Shown here: piece by piece, positions 39,570 through 47,176 of the stretch
How the letters are laid out: each line of letters begins with the position of its first letter
Numbering within the stretch: the stretch's first letter is position 1
The notes under the pieces: generated by a model
What the model was told of the DNA's origin: nothing
The model's database searches: none
What the model saw: the letters and a program-made list of their open reading frames with translations, nothing else
Assembly: GCF_019636075.1 (NCBI RefSeq)
Contig: NZ_JAHBYG010000010.1
Location: 1-64,000 of the forward strand
DNA from: Ferrovibrio sp.
Lineage (GTDB): Bacteria; Pseudomonadota; Alphaproteobacteria; Ferrovibrionales; Ferrovibrionaceae
Direction of reading: 5' to 3'
Length of the DNA: 64,000 bases
Made by a program: the position numbers and the translations under genes

Positions 39570-40037
39570 ATGGAAATGTCGCCCTCTGAAAACCTGATAG
39601 CGCTGGGCCTTGTTCTGCCTCCGCCGCGCAAGCCGGTCGCCAATTTCGTGCCCTCGGCCCAGTCCGGCAGCCTGCTTTTCCTGTCCGGGCAAGGTCCGGT
39701 TATGGCCGACGGAAAGTCCTTTACCGGCAAAGTCGGCGCGGATGTCAGCACGGAAGAAGCCTACGAACATGCGAAACTGTGCACCCTCAATCTGCTGGCG
39801 CTTGCCCATGATGCCTTGGGCTCGCTTGATTCGATCGGGCGCATCGTGAAGGTGCTGGGTTTCGTGAATGCGGCGCCGGACTTCGGCGACCACCCCCGGG
39901 TCATAAATGGCTGCTCTGACCTGCTCATAGCCATATTCGGCCCAGAGCGCGGCGCTCATGCCAGATCCGCAATTGGCGCAGGCTCGCTTCCCCGTCAGAT
40001 TTCAGTGGAAATCGAAATGGTCGTGGAGGTCCGATGA
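39570..40037 (+). CDS. RidA family (YjgF-like) protein
   Basis: A 155-aa RidA-type protein. LVLPPPRKPVANFVPSAQSGSLLFLSGQGP and the C-terminal block HARSAIGAGSLPRQISVEIEMVVEV, with the conserved Arg of ARS, are diagnostic of the LPP/RidA2-like group. RidA proteins hydrolyse reactive enamines and imines made by PLP enzymes and amino acid oxidases. This fits the DSD1-type PLP enzyme further along the island. It follows the aldolase by 21 bases. Confidence 0.9.
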   Translation: MEMSPSENLIALGLVLPPPRKPVANFVPSAQSGSLLFLSGQGPVMADGKSFTGKVGADVSTEEAYEHAKLCTLNLLALAHDALGSLDSIGRIVKVLGFVNAAPDFGDHPRVINGCSDLLIAIFGPERGAHARSAIGAGSLPRQISVEIEMVVEVR

Positions 40038-40078
40038 CATACCAGGTTGCCAGCCAACCGGCTTCCTGTTCAAACTCA

Positions 40079-40098
40079 ATATCTTATAGTATATGCCA
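40079..40098. promoter_or_regulatory. AT-rich site B, candidate GntR operator upstream of the regulator gene
   Basis: AATATCTTATAGTATATGCC; its reverse complement contains CATATACTATA, also present in site A. It is 52 bases before the GntR gene start, consistent with autoregulation. Confidence 0.45.
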
Positions 40099-40150
40099 AA
40101 TCTTACCTTCCCTTGTCGTGGGACGTTGACCTGTAAACGACCATAGAGCC

Positions 40151-40900
40151 ATGCCAGCAGAGACTGATACCCTCAATCCAGAGCAATATCCCGATGAAGC
40201 GATCGGGTTGAACCGGGACAGCCTTTCTGATCGGATTTATTCTCGTCTGCGTGTGTCGCTTCTAACCGGTCTATATGCCCCAGGTACGCGGCTCAGCATT
40301 CGCAAGCTTGCGGACATGTATCACACGTCGCCGACGCCGGTCCGAGAAGCTATTTTCCAGCTCGTGCGCGAAGGCGCACTAGAGCTGAAGCTCGGGTACC
40401 AACCGCGCGTCCCTGAACTCTCGATTGCCCAATACATCAACATCCGAGAGACTCGCGCCCCGCTGGAAAGACTTGCGGCCGAATTGAGTACCGTAAATAT
40501 CACCGATGATGAAATACAGAAGCTGCGCGAATTTCATCAGGCGTTCATGGATTGCGAAAGTGCCGAAAAGTGGAAAGCGGCTCTGGTCGCCAATCAGGAG
40601 TTTCATTTCACAATCTATCGGGCGTCCCGTAACGAAATTCTGGTGCGCTGCATAGAGAATCTTTGGCTGCTGGCTGGCCCAATCATCAGCTACCAGTATC
40701 CGCATATCCGCCAGGCAGCCGCGGAAATGCACCCGCATTTACTGGTTATCGATGCGCTTTCTCGCCGATCACCGGCTGAAGCGGGGGAGTTGGTGGTTCA
40801 AGACTTGCGCGAAGGTTCCTACCGCATCATCGAGCAGATGAAAGCTGATGCCGTCGGCGAACCTAAGAAGAAAACGCGTAAAGCCCGCTCTCCGGCCTGA
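40151..40900 (+). CDS. GntR-family transcriptional regulator, FCD subfamily
   Basis: 249 aa. The N-terminal winged helix (about 22-90) has SLSDRIYSRLRVSLLTGLYAPGTRLSIRKLADMYHTSPTPVREAIFQLVREGAL. The C-terminal helical FCD domain (about 95-235) has ETRAPLERLAAEL and metal-type His/Asp positions such as NQEFHFTIYRAS and HLLVIDAL. These regulators are usually repressors released by an acid metabolite of the pathway. It sits in the middle of the island, and similar AT-rich sites lie upstream of the lactonase/aldolase, of itself, and of the importer operon, so it is probably the local regulator. Confidence 0.93.
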   Translation: MPAETDTLNPEQYPDEAIGLNRDSLSDRIYSRLRVSLLTGLYAPGTRLSIRKLADMYHTSPTPVREAIFQLVREGALELKLGYQPRVPELSIAQYINIRETRAPLERLAAELSTVNITDDEIQKLREFHQAFMDCESAEKWKAALVANQEFHFTIYRASRNEILVRCIENLWLLAGPIISYQYPHIRQAAAEMHPHLLVIDALSRRSPAEAGELVVQDLREGSYRIIEQMKADAVGEPKKKTRKARSPA

Positions 40901-41332
40901 TTGGGCGCTGCGCTTCCACCAGCAAGGCGCGCTGCAGAGAATCGCCGCCGACAATACAACGCCGATCTAGCGCCAATCTAGCGCCGCTACTGCAGGTGCT
41001 TTGAGTTCGATCAACCGCAATCATCAGTGATGCGGGCGCGCTGACAGGATGTGTATTGCAGCTTATGCGCACGCTATGATATCGGCGCGCGTCATTTCCC
41101 GGCCCCCCCGCCTAGACCAGCATGGATGCGGCTGCATAACATTCATGCTAACGCCAATCCATCAACGGCCAATTCGGAATGCCGACAAATCGCGCCAGCC
41201 GACGCGATTGTCCTGAAGGAGTCGTTTTGCCAGCAGTCCGGCGAAGTCATTCAACTGAAACCAAAGAATCCAGTTGCAATGCATTTTTGAAATATCATAT
41301 ATTGTTTTGGACAATTAGGGGGCGTGTAGACG
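40901..41332. other. gene-free stretch before the importer-amidase operon
   Basis: These 432 bases contain no convincing gene; a 79-codon open frame at 41051 has no family resemblance and no ribosome site. Near the left end an 11-bp motif AATCTAGCGCC-like is partly repeated (about 40964-40984). The last 45 bases before the operon are AT-rich and contain site C. It probably holds the promoter and leader of the operon. Confidence 0.5.
41290..41308. promoter_or_regulatory. AT-rich site C, candidate GntR operator of the importer-amidase operon
   Basis: AAATATCATATATTGTTTT lies 25 bases before the first start codon of the operon and shares ATATCATATA with site A. An AGGGGG at about 41317 downstream is the likely ribosome site for the TTG start. 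Confidence 0.45.
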
Positions 41333-42274
41333 TTGCTTAAGATCGTAGCAAAACGAGTCATGACGACCGTTCCGGTCATGTTTCTCGTGACCCTTTTGGT
41401 ATTCAGTCTCCTGTACCTGTCGCCCGGCGATCCCGCCGTGCTGTTCGCAGGCGACCAGGCGACTCCTGAGCAAATTGCCCAGATCCGCAGCCGCATGGGG
41501 CTCGATCAGCCCTTCCATATCCAATTTGGCACATGGCTCTGGAACCTCGCCCATGGCGATCTCGGTGTTTCCCTGGTCTCGAACGTGCCAGTCACCAACC
41601 TCATTGCCCAACGCCTGGAGCCCACGCTTTCCCTGACCATCCTCACTCTCCTGTGGTCCGTAAGTGTGGCCGTGCCTTTGGCAGTCCTTGCGGCCGCCAA
41701 GCGTGGTTCGGCTGTTGATCGCATCGTGATGCTATTGGGCGTGGCCGGCTTCTCGGTCCCGGTATTCGTTTTCGCCTACTGCTCCAGCTACATCCTTGCC
41801 ATCGAGCTGCAATGGTTGCCCATCCAGGGCTACACCCCGCTTTCCAAGGGTATCTGGCCCTGGCTCCGCAGCCTGATTCTGCCTGCCTTCGCCCTGGGCA
41901 CTGGCTACGTCGCGCTGATTTCCCGCATCGGCCGTGCGGCGCTCGTCGAAATCCTGCAGCAGGACTATATCCGCACCGCAAAAGCCAAAGGCGCAAACGC
42001 CCAGCGCGTGCTGTTCCGCCATGCCCTGAAGAACGCTGCCGTACCGATGGTCACCATTGTTGGCCTGGGTGTCGGCCTGCTCATTGGCGGCGCTGTTGTC
42101 ACGGAGTCGGTATTTGCCATTCCCGGCATCGGCCGCCTGACCGCTGACGCCATTCTGCGCCGCGACTATCCGGTCATCCAGGGGGTCGTGTTGCTGTTTT
42201 CACTATCCTACATGGTGATCAACCTCGTGATTGATCTCATCTACCCGTTCTTCGATCCGAGGATTAAATATTGA
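41333..42274 (+). CDS. ABC importer permease, DppB type (TTG start)
   Basis: A 313-aa inner-membrane protein with the classical DppB start LKIVAKRVMTTVPVMFLVTLLVFSLLYLSPGDPA and the coupling loop QDYIRTAKAKGANAQRVLFRHALKNA. The family N-terminus is reached only from the TTG at 41333, which has an AGGGGG about 11 bases upstream. It forms the channel with the permease encoded next. It opens the operon that ends with the amidase-like and PLP genes. Confidence 0.93.
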   Translation: MLKIVAKRVMTTVPVMFLVTLLVFSLLYLSPGDPAVLFAGDQATPEQIAQIRSRMGLDQPFHIQFGTWLWNLAHGDLGVSLVSNVPVTNLIAQRLEPTLSLTILTLLWSVSVAVPLAVLAAAKRGSAVDRIVMLLGVAGFSVPVFVFAYCSSYILAIELQWLPIQGYTPLSKGIWPWLRSLILPAFALGTGYVALISRIGRAALVEILQQDYIRTAKAKGANAQRVLFRHALKNAAVPMVTIVGLGVGLLIGGAVVTESVFAIPGIGRLTADAILRRDYPVIQGVVLLFSLSYMVINLVIDLIYPFFDPRIKY

Positions 42275-43185
42275 CAGAACATACGCCTCGCTTCCTCGAA
42301 ACCCCGGCGGTCGCAACGCCTCTCCCGGATATCCTGGAAGAGCGGACGCCTCGTCCCGGCTTGCTAGGGGTGATTCAGCGCAATCTGTCGGTCAGCATTG
42401 GGCTGGCCGGAATTGCAATCATCCTGTTCATCGGCATCTGCGCCCCATGGCTTGGAACTGTGGATCCGCTGGCAATCAACCCGGCGCTACGCACCCGTCC
42501 GCCATCGGCTGAGCACTTCTTTGGTACGGACGCTCTTGGCCGTGACCTGTGGTCTCGTGTTCTCTATGGAACCCGCGTTTCGCTGACGGTCGGCTTTTCG
42601 GTTGCGGCTCTCGCCACCGGCATCGGCGTCCTGTTGGGTGTGATGGCTGGCTACATCCGGGCCTCTGAGGGCGTCATCATGAGAGCGATGGACGCCGTCA
42701 TGTCGATCCCGTCAATCCTGTTGGCAATCGCGTTGGTGGCATTGATTCGGCCATCGGTTTCAAACGTCATTTTCGCCATTACGGTCGCCGAAATCCCGCG
42801 TGTGGCTCGCCTAGTGCGTTCGGTGGTGATTTCGCTCCGCGAACTGGCTTGGGTAGAAGCCGGTGTCGTCTCCGGCTCCAAATCCACACAAATCATCCTC
42901 CGCCACATTCTGCCAAACGCAGCAGCGCCCATCATCGTGCAAGCCACCTATATCTGCGCCAGCGCCATGATCATTGAAGCAACGCTTTCCTTCATCGGCG
43001 CCGGCACGCCCGCCTCCATTCCGTCATGGGGCAACATCATGGCTGAAGGCCGGTCGCTTTGGCAGGTCAAACCGCTCATTGTGTTGATTCCCGCTGCCTT
43101 TCTGTCGGCAACCGTACTCGCAGTAAATGTCGTTGGCGACGGCCTTCGTGATGCCTTGGACAGCCGTTTGGTCAAGGACATCTGA
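42271..43185 (+). CDS. ABC importer permease, DppC type (TTG start, TTGA overlap)
   Basis: A 304-aa inner-membrane protein with the DppC landmarks EHFFGTDALGRDLWSRVLYGTRVSLTVG, the coupling segment VEAGVVSGSKSTQIILRHILPNA, and EATLSFIGAGTPASIPSWG. The start TTG overlaps the previous TGA as TTGA, so translation is coupled. The first 40 residues are a soluble Pro-rich N-terminus. Confidence 0.93.
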   Translation: MTEHTPRFLETPAVATPLPDILEERTPRPGLLGVIQRNLSVSIGLAGIAIILFIGICAPWLGTVDPLAINPALRTRPPSAEHFFGTDALGRDLWSRVLYGTRVSLTVGFSVAALATGIGVLLGVMAGYIRASEGVIMRAMDAVMSIPSILLAIALVALIRPSVSNVIFAITVAEIPRVARLVRSVVISLRELAWVEAGVVSGSKSTQIILRHILPNAAAPIIVQATYICASAMIIEATLSFIGAGTPASIPSWGNIMAEGRSLWQVKPLIVLIPAAFLSATVLAVNVVGDGLRDALDSRLVKDI

Positions 43186-43187
43186 TC

Positions 43188-44168
43188 ATGGCTCTGCTTG
43201 AAGTCGAGAACCTGCAAACACATTTCCGCACCAGCCGGGGCGTGAACCGGGCTGTGAACGGCGTCTCTTTTCACGTCGAGGCTGGAGAAACCCTGGCCAT
43301 CGTCGGAGAATCCGGCTGCGGCAAATCCGTTACCTCCATGTCGATTATGCGCCTGCTTCCGCAAGGTATGGCGAAAAGCGCTGGCCGCATCACCTTTGAT
43401 GGCCGTGATCTTCTCGGTCTCACCGAGCGGGAAATGGAACAGGTTCGCGGTAACGAAATCGGTATGATTTTCCAGGAGCCGATGACCAGCCTGAACCCTG
43501 TGCTTACAGTTGGCTTCCAGATTCAGGAAACCATCGCTCTGCATCAGCATGTTTCCAGAGCTGAGCAGAAGCGCCGTGCGCTGGAAATGCTCGATCTCGT
43601 CGGCATTCCAGACCCTACACGCAGGCTCCAGGAATACCCCCATCAACTATCAGGGGGCATGCGCCAGCGCATCATGATAGCGCTGGCCCTGGCATGCAGG
43701 CCTAAGCTACTGATCGCCGACGAGCCGACAACTGCACTCGACGTGACCATCCAGGCGCAAATCCTCGACCTGTTGCGTCAGATCCAGCGCGAGCAGGGAA
43801 CTGCAATCATTCTGATTACGCACGATTTGGGCGTGGTCGCTGAATCGACCGACCGCGTCGCCGTCATGTATGCCGGGCGCAAGATCGAGGAGGCCAAAAC
43901 CTCCACTTTGCTCGCCAATCCACAGCATCCCTACACGCAAGGCCTTCTATCCGCCGTTCCGCGCATTGGTGCCGCCCAACGCGGTCGTCTGGCGGAAATA
44001 CCCGGCCTGGTGCCTGATTTACGGAAAAAACTTCAGGGCTGCGCATTCGCCAACCGCTGCACCTATGCAGGTGATGTCTGCCGGACCCTCGAGCCTGCCC
44101 TGACCGAGAAGGCTTCCGGCCATTGGGCAGCCTGTCACCTCTCAGAAATAGCGAGGGTGCAGACATGA
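43188..44168 (+). CDS. ABC importer ATPase, DppD type
   Basis: 326 aa. Walker [10 protein letters not shown], signature LSGGMRQR, Walker [13 protein letters not shown] and switch ITHDLG are all intact. The C-terminal oligopeptide-transporter extension has the Cys cluster [15 protein letters not shown] that is usual in this family. It starts two bases after the permease stop and overlaps the second ATPase gene by ATGA. Confidence 0.95.
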   Translation: MALLEVENLQTHFRTSRGVNRAVNGVSFHVEAGETLAIVGESGCGKSVTSMSIMRLLPQGMAKSAGRITFDGRDLLGLTEREMEQVRGNEIGMIFQEPMTSLNPVLTVGFQIQETIALHQHVSRAEQKRRALEMLDLVGIPDPTRRLQEYPHQLSGGMRQRIMIALALACRPKLLIADEPTTALDVTIQAQILDLLRQIQREQGTAIILITHDLGVVAESTDRVAVMYAGRKIEEAKTSTLLANPQHPYTQGLLSAVPRIGAAQRGRLAEIPGLVPDLRKKLQGCAFANRCTYAGDVCRTLEPALTEKASGHWAACHLSEIARVQT

Positions 44169-45160
44169 CCGATGCCCCGCTTTTGAGCGTTCGCCGCCTG
44201 GCGAAACACTATGACCTTGGCGGCGGTCTGCTCGGCTGGGGCAAGCGCTCCGTCAAGGCCGTGCAGGATGTCAGCTTCGACATTGCCCGCGGGGAAACGC
44301 TTTCTCTGGTCGGTGAGTCGGGTTGCGGCAAATCGACTGTCGGCAAAGCCATTGCGGGCCTTCACCCCGCAACAGAGGGCGAAATTCTGCTCAATGGCAA
44401 ACCCATCGACAGCCCTGAGTACAAGATCGGTCAATTGTGGCATCGCAAGGTCCAGGTGGTGTTCCAAGACCCGTATTCCAGCCTCGATCCGAGGATGCGG
44501 GTGCTCGACATCATCGGCGAACCACTGCGCAATTTTGGGATAACCAAGACCAGGCAGGAGCTTGATGCACAGGTCGCCCGTCTGATTGACCTGGTCCGCC
44601 TGCCCAAGGACTCGGCAGACCGTTTCCCGCACGAGTTTTCCGGCGGTCAGAGGCAACGCATCGGCATTGCGCGCGCCCTGGCGCCCAATCCAGAACTCAT
44701 CATTTGCGATGAAGCCGTCTCGGCGCTGGATGTTTCGGTCAAAGCCCAAATCGTCAATCTGCTGGCAGACTTGCGGAATGAGTTGGGTCTGGCCCTGTTG
44801 TTCATCAGCCACGACCTCGCAATCGTCGACCATATAACAGATCGCGTCGCCGTCATGTATCTGGGGCGCATCGTCGAGATTGGAACACGAAGCGAGCTGT
44901 TCGATACGCCGCAGCATCCCTACACGCGCGCGCTGCTGTCAGCGGTTCCCATGGTTGATCCCACTGCGAGGCGGGAACGCACCATCCTGACGGGCGAGTT
45001 GCCGTCTCCGTTCAATCCTCCTTCCGGCTGCACATTCCGAACACGCTGCCCGTTGGCGGCTGACCGCTGTGTCCAGGAAATTCCGCTCCTGCAGACCATC
45101 AGCGGAAATCAACAGGCCGCATGCCATCTATTGCCCGTGGCTCAGGCCACCGACGCTTAA
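44165..45160 (+). CDS. ABC importer ATPase, DppF type
   Basis: 331 aa. Walker [10 protein letters not shown], signature FSGGQRQR, Walker B LIICDEAVSALD and switch ISHDLA are intact; the C-terminal Cys motif is GCTFRTRCPLAADRC. It pairs with the DppD-type ATPase. ATG 44165 is chosen for the ATGA overlap and family N-terminus; an in-frame ATG at 44123 lies inside the previous gene. Confidence 0.95.
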   Translation: MTDAPLLSVRRLAKHYDLGGGLLGWGKRSVKAVQDVSFDIARGETLSLVGESGCGKSTVGKAIAGLHPATEGEILLNGKPIDSPEYKIGQLWHRKVQVVFQDPYSSLDPRMRVLDIIGEPLRNFGITKTRQELDAQVARLIDLVRLPKDSADRFPHEFSGGQRQRIGIARALAPNPELIICDEAVSALDVSVKAQIVNLLADLRNELGLALLFISHDLAIVDHITDRVAVMYLGRIVEIGTRSELFDTPQHPYTRALLSAVPMVDPTARRERTILTGELPSPFNPPSGCTFRTRCPLAADRCVQEIPLLQTISGNQQAACHLLPVAQATDA

Positions 45161-45186
45161 ACGTTCAACAAAAAGGGAGAGTTAGG

Positions 45187-46779
45187 ATGTACATCAAGCG
45201 TAGAGATTTCCTGGTCGGCGGAACCGCCGCTGTCGGCGCCATGATGGTGTCCGGTGTGAGCATCAAGGCCAACGCACAGGGTGCCAAAGTCCTGAAATTC
45301 GTGCCGCAGGCCGACCTTGCCGTACTTGACCCGCACGGCACACCCGCCTACGTCACCCGTAATCACGCCATGCTGGTCTACGACACCTTGTACGGTGTCG
45401 ACAGCAAGAACATACCAAAGCCGCAGATGGTGAAATCCGGCGAAGCCTCTGCAGACGGCCGGACCTGGACTCTTGTTCTCCGTGACGGTCTGAAGTTCCA
45501 CGACGGCAGCCCCGTCCGGGGTGCTGACGTGGTCGCCAGCCTGAAGCGCTGGATGACCAAGGATGGCTTTGCCGCCGCCCTGGCTGCCGTGTTGACTGAA
45601 TTGTCGGCGCCCGACGACAAAACCATCGTCTTCAAGCTGTCCAAGCCCTTCCCCATCCTCCCGGATCTGCTGGGGAAGATGGCGTCCTTCTCGACTGGCA
45701 TCATGCCGGAGCGGTTGGCAAAGACCGACCCGAATACCCCGGTTGCCGAAATCATCGGCTCTGGCCCGTACCGCTATGCCATGGATAAACGGATTCCTGG
45801 CTCGCTGAACGTCTATGAGAAGTTCGCAGATTATGTGCCGCGTTCTGAGCCTGCCGACAATCTGGCGGGTGGCAAGATTGCCCATTTCGACCGCATCGAA
45901 TGGCATACCATTCCTGACCCGGCGACCGCTGCCGCCGCCCTTCAGGCCGGTGAGGTTGACTGGTGGGAGGCGCCGACCCCGGACCTGCTGCCCATCTTCA
46001 AGGGCAAAGACGTCAAGGTCGGGATCAAGGATACCAGCGGCAATATTGGCCTGCTACGTATGAACTTCCTGCAGGCACCGTTCAACAACCGCGCCATCCG
46101 GGAGATCGTTCTCAAGGCTGTCGACCAGACCAACTACATGCTGGCGGCCATGGGTGAGGACAAATCCCGCTGGTCCGTTCCCCAGGGTTTCTTCCATCCG
46201 AAATCCGCGCTGGCCAGCGATAACGGGCTCTCTACTTTCACCGCGAAGAAGGATTACGAAGCTCTCAAGAAGGAGCTCCGTGCCGCAGGGTATAACGGCG
46301 AGAAGATTGTGCTCATGTCGACGGCGGATTTCCCGGTTATCGGGGCGTTCGGCGAAGTGGCAGCCGATATGCTGCGTAAAATTGGCATGAACGTCGACCA
46401 TCAGGTCCAGGATTGGGCAACCATCTCGGCGCGCATGAAAAACAAAGGCGACGCCGCTTCTGGTGGCTATCACATCTTTGCCAATTTCGTTGCCGGTGCT
46501 GGTACCTTCAACACCGCCGCCCACACCTACCTACGTTCCGGCGCTTCGGCGTTCGACGGCTGGCCGAACATTCCGGAAATCGAGCAGCTCCGCGCCGCCT
46601 GGCTGGAAGCGACCTCGGTCGAAGAACAGCACAAGATTGGCGTGAAGCTGCAGGAAATCTGCCTGAAGGAAGTGCCCTTCATTCCGTTGGGTCTCTTCTA
46701 CTTCCCGACGGCATATCGGAGCAATCTGGAAGGTATCGTCGATACCTTCCCCGTGTTCTGGAACGTTCGTCGCACTTAA
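45187..46779 (+). CDS. peptide-type ABC substrate-binding protein with Tat signal
   Basis: A 530-aa SBP family 5 protein. The N-terminus MYIKRRDFLVGGTAAVGAMMV carries a twin-arginine export motif, so it is folded before export. Later landmarks include FVPQADLAVLDPHGTP, LRDGLKFHDGSPVRGADV, IGSGPYRYAMDK and IREIVLKAVDQTNYMLA. ATG 45187 has a GGGAGAGTTAGG ribosome region; the frame is open upstream but not plausible. Its ligand is probably the amide- or peptide-like substrate of the enzymes encoded next. Confidence 0.93.
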   Translation: MYIKRRDFLVGGTAAVGAMMVSGVSIKANAQGAKVLKFVPQADLAVLDPHGTPAYVTRNHAMLVYDTLYGVDSKNIPKPQMVKSGEASADGRTWTLVLRDGLKFHDGSPVRGADVVASLKRWMTKDGFAAALAAVLTELSAPDDKTIVFKLSKPFPILPDLLGKMASFSTGIMPERLAKTDPNTPVAEIIGSGPYRYAMDKRIPGSLNVYEKFADYVPRSEPADNLAGGKIAHFDRIEWHTIPDPATAAAALQAGEVDWWEAPTPDLLPIFKGKDVKVGIKDTSGNIGLLRMNFLQAPFNNRAIREIVLKAVDQTNYMLAAMGEDKSRWSVPQGFFHPKSALASDNGLSTFTAKKDYEALKKELRAAGYNGEKIVLMSTADFPVIGAFGEVAADMLRKIGMNVDHQVQDWATISARMKNKGDAASGGYHIFANFVAGAGTFNTAAHTYLRSGASAFDGWPNIPEIEQLRAAWLEATSVEEQHKIGVKLQEICLKEVPFIPLGLFYFPTAYRSNLEGIVDTFPVFWNVRRT

Positions 46780-46785
46780 TCGGCA

Positions 46786-46815
46786 GGCCGGTCCGGGGGA
46801 TACTCCGGACCGGCC
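46786..46815. other. perfect 11-bp stem-loop between binding protein and amidase genes
   Basis: GGCCGGTCCGG and CCGGACCGGCC flank the loop GGGATACT. No T-run follows, so it is unlikely to be a full terminator. It lies seven bases after the binding-protein stop, the usual place for a hairpin that protects the abundant binding-protein mRNA and lowers downstream expression. Confidence 0.8.
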
Positions 46816-46833
46816 ATCCCGGAGACGTTAGTC

Positions 46834-47172
46834 ATGTTGAGAACCAGTCAAGATACCGCGCATTTTGAGATCGATCCCACCAGGCTCGATCTTGCCCGTG
46901 AATTCCGTCATGCGCCGAAGGGCCCGCACAGCCCCGAGCTGCGACGCGTCATTCATCGTATGCGTTGGTCCGGCGCTGGCGGTCGTTGGTGTGTGGTTAC
47001 GGTTGAGCCCGGCGTCCGGTGGATGCTTGCACGGCTCCCGGACGAGCGCTTTGGTGAAATCCGGACTTACCCCGAGACAACATTTACTTCGCTGAACGAT
47101 GCCGAATGGCATGTCTTTCGCATTCGTTGGGAAGCCCTGACAGGGAATGCCCTGCCAGTCGAGATGGACTAG
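46834..47172 (+). CDS. N,N-dimethylformamidase-like small (alpha) subunit
   Basis: A 112-aa protein rich in Arg, His and Trp (LRRVIHRMRWSGAGGRWCVVTVEPGVRWMLARLP). It has no recognisable catalytic motif of its own. I call it a DMFase alpha-type subunit mainly from context: it lies directly before a DMFase-beta-like gene, as in known DMFase operons, and has the size class and short-strand pattern expected. The ATG at 46834 is preceded by GGAGACG. A helper or structural role in the enzyme is inference. Confidence 0.6.
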   Translation: MLRTSQDTAHFEIDPTRLDLAREFRHAPKGPHSPELRRVIHRMRWSGAGGRWCVVTVEPGVRWMLARLPDERFGEIRTYPETTFTSLNDAEWHVFRIRWEALTGNALPVEMD

Positions 47173-47176
47173 TCAC

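Noticed and set aside
41051-41290. A 79-codon frame before the importer operon
   Set aside because: Composition is unremarkable, there is no ribosome site, and it runs into the AT-rich operator-like region.
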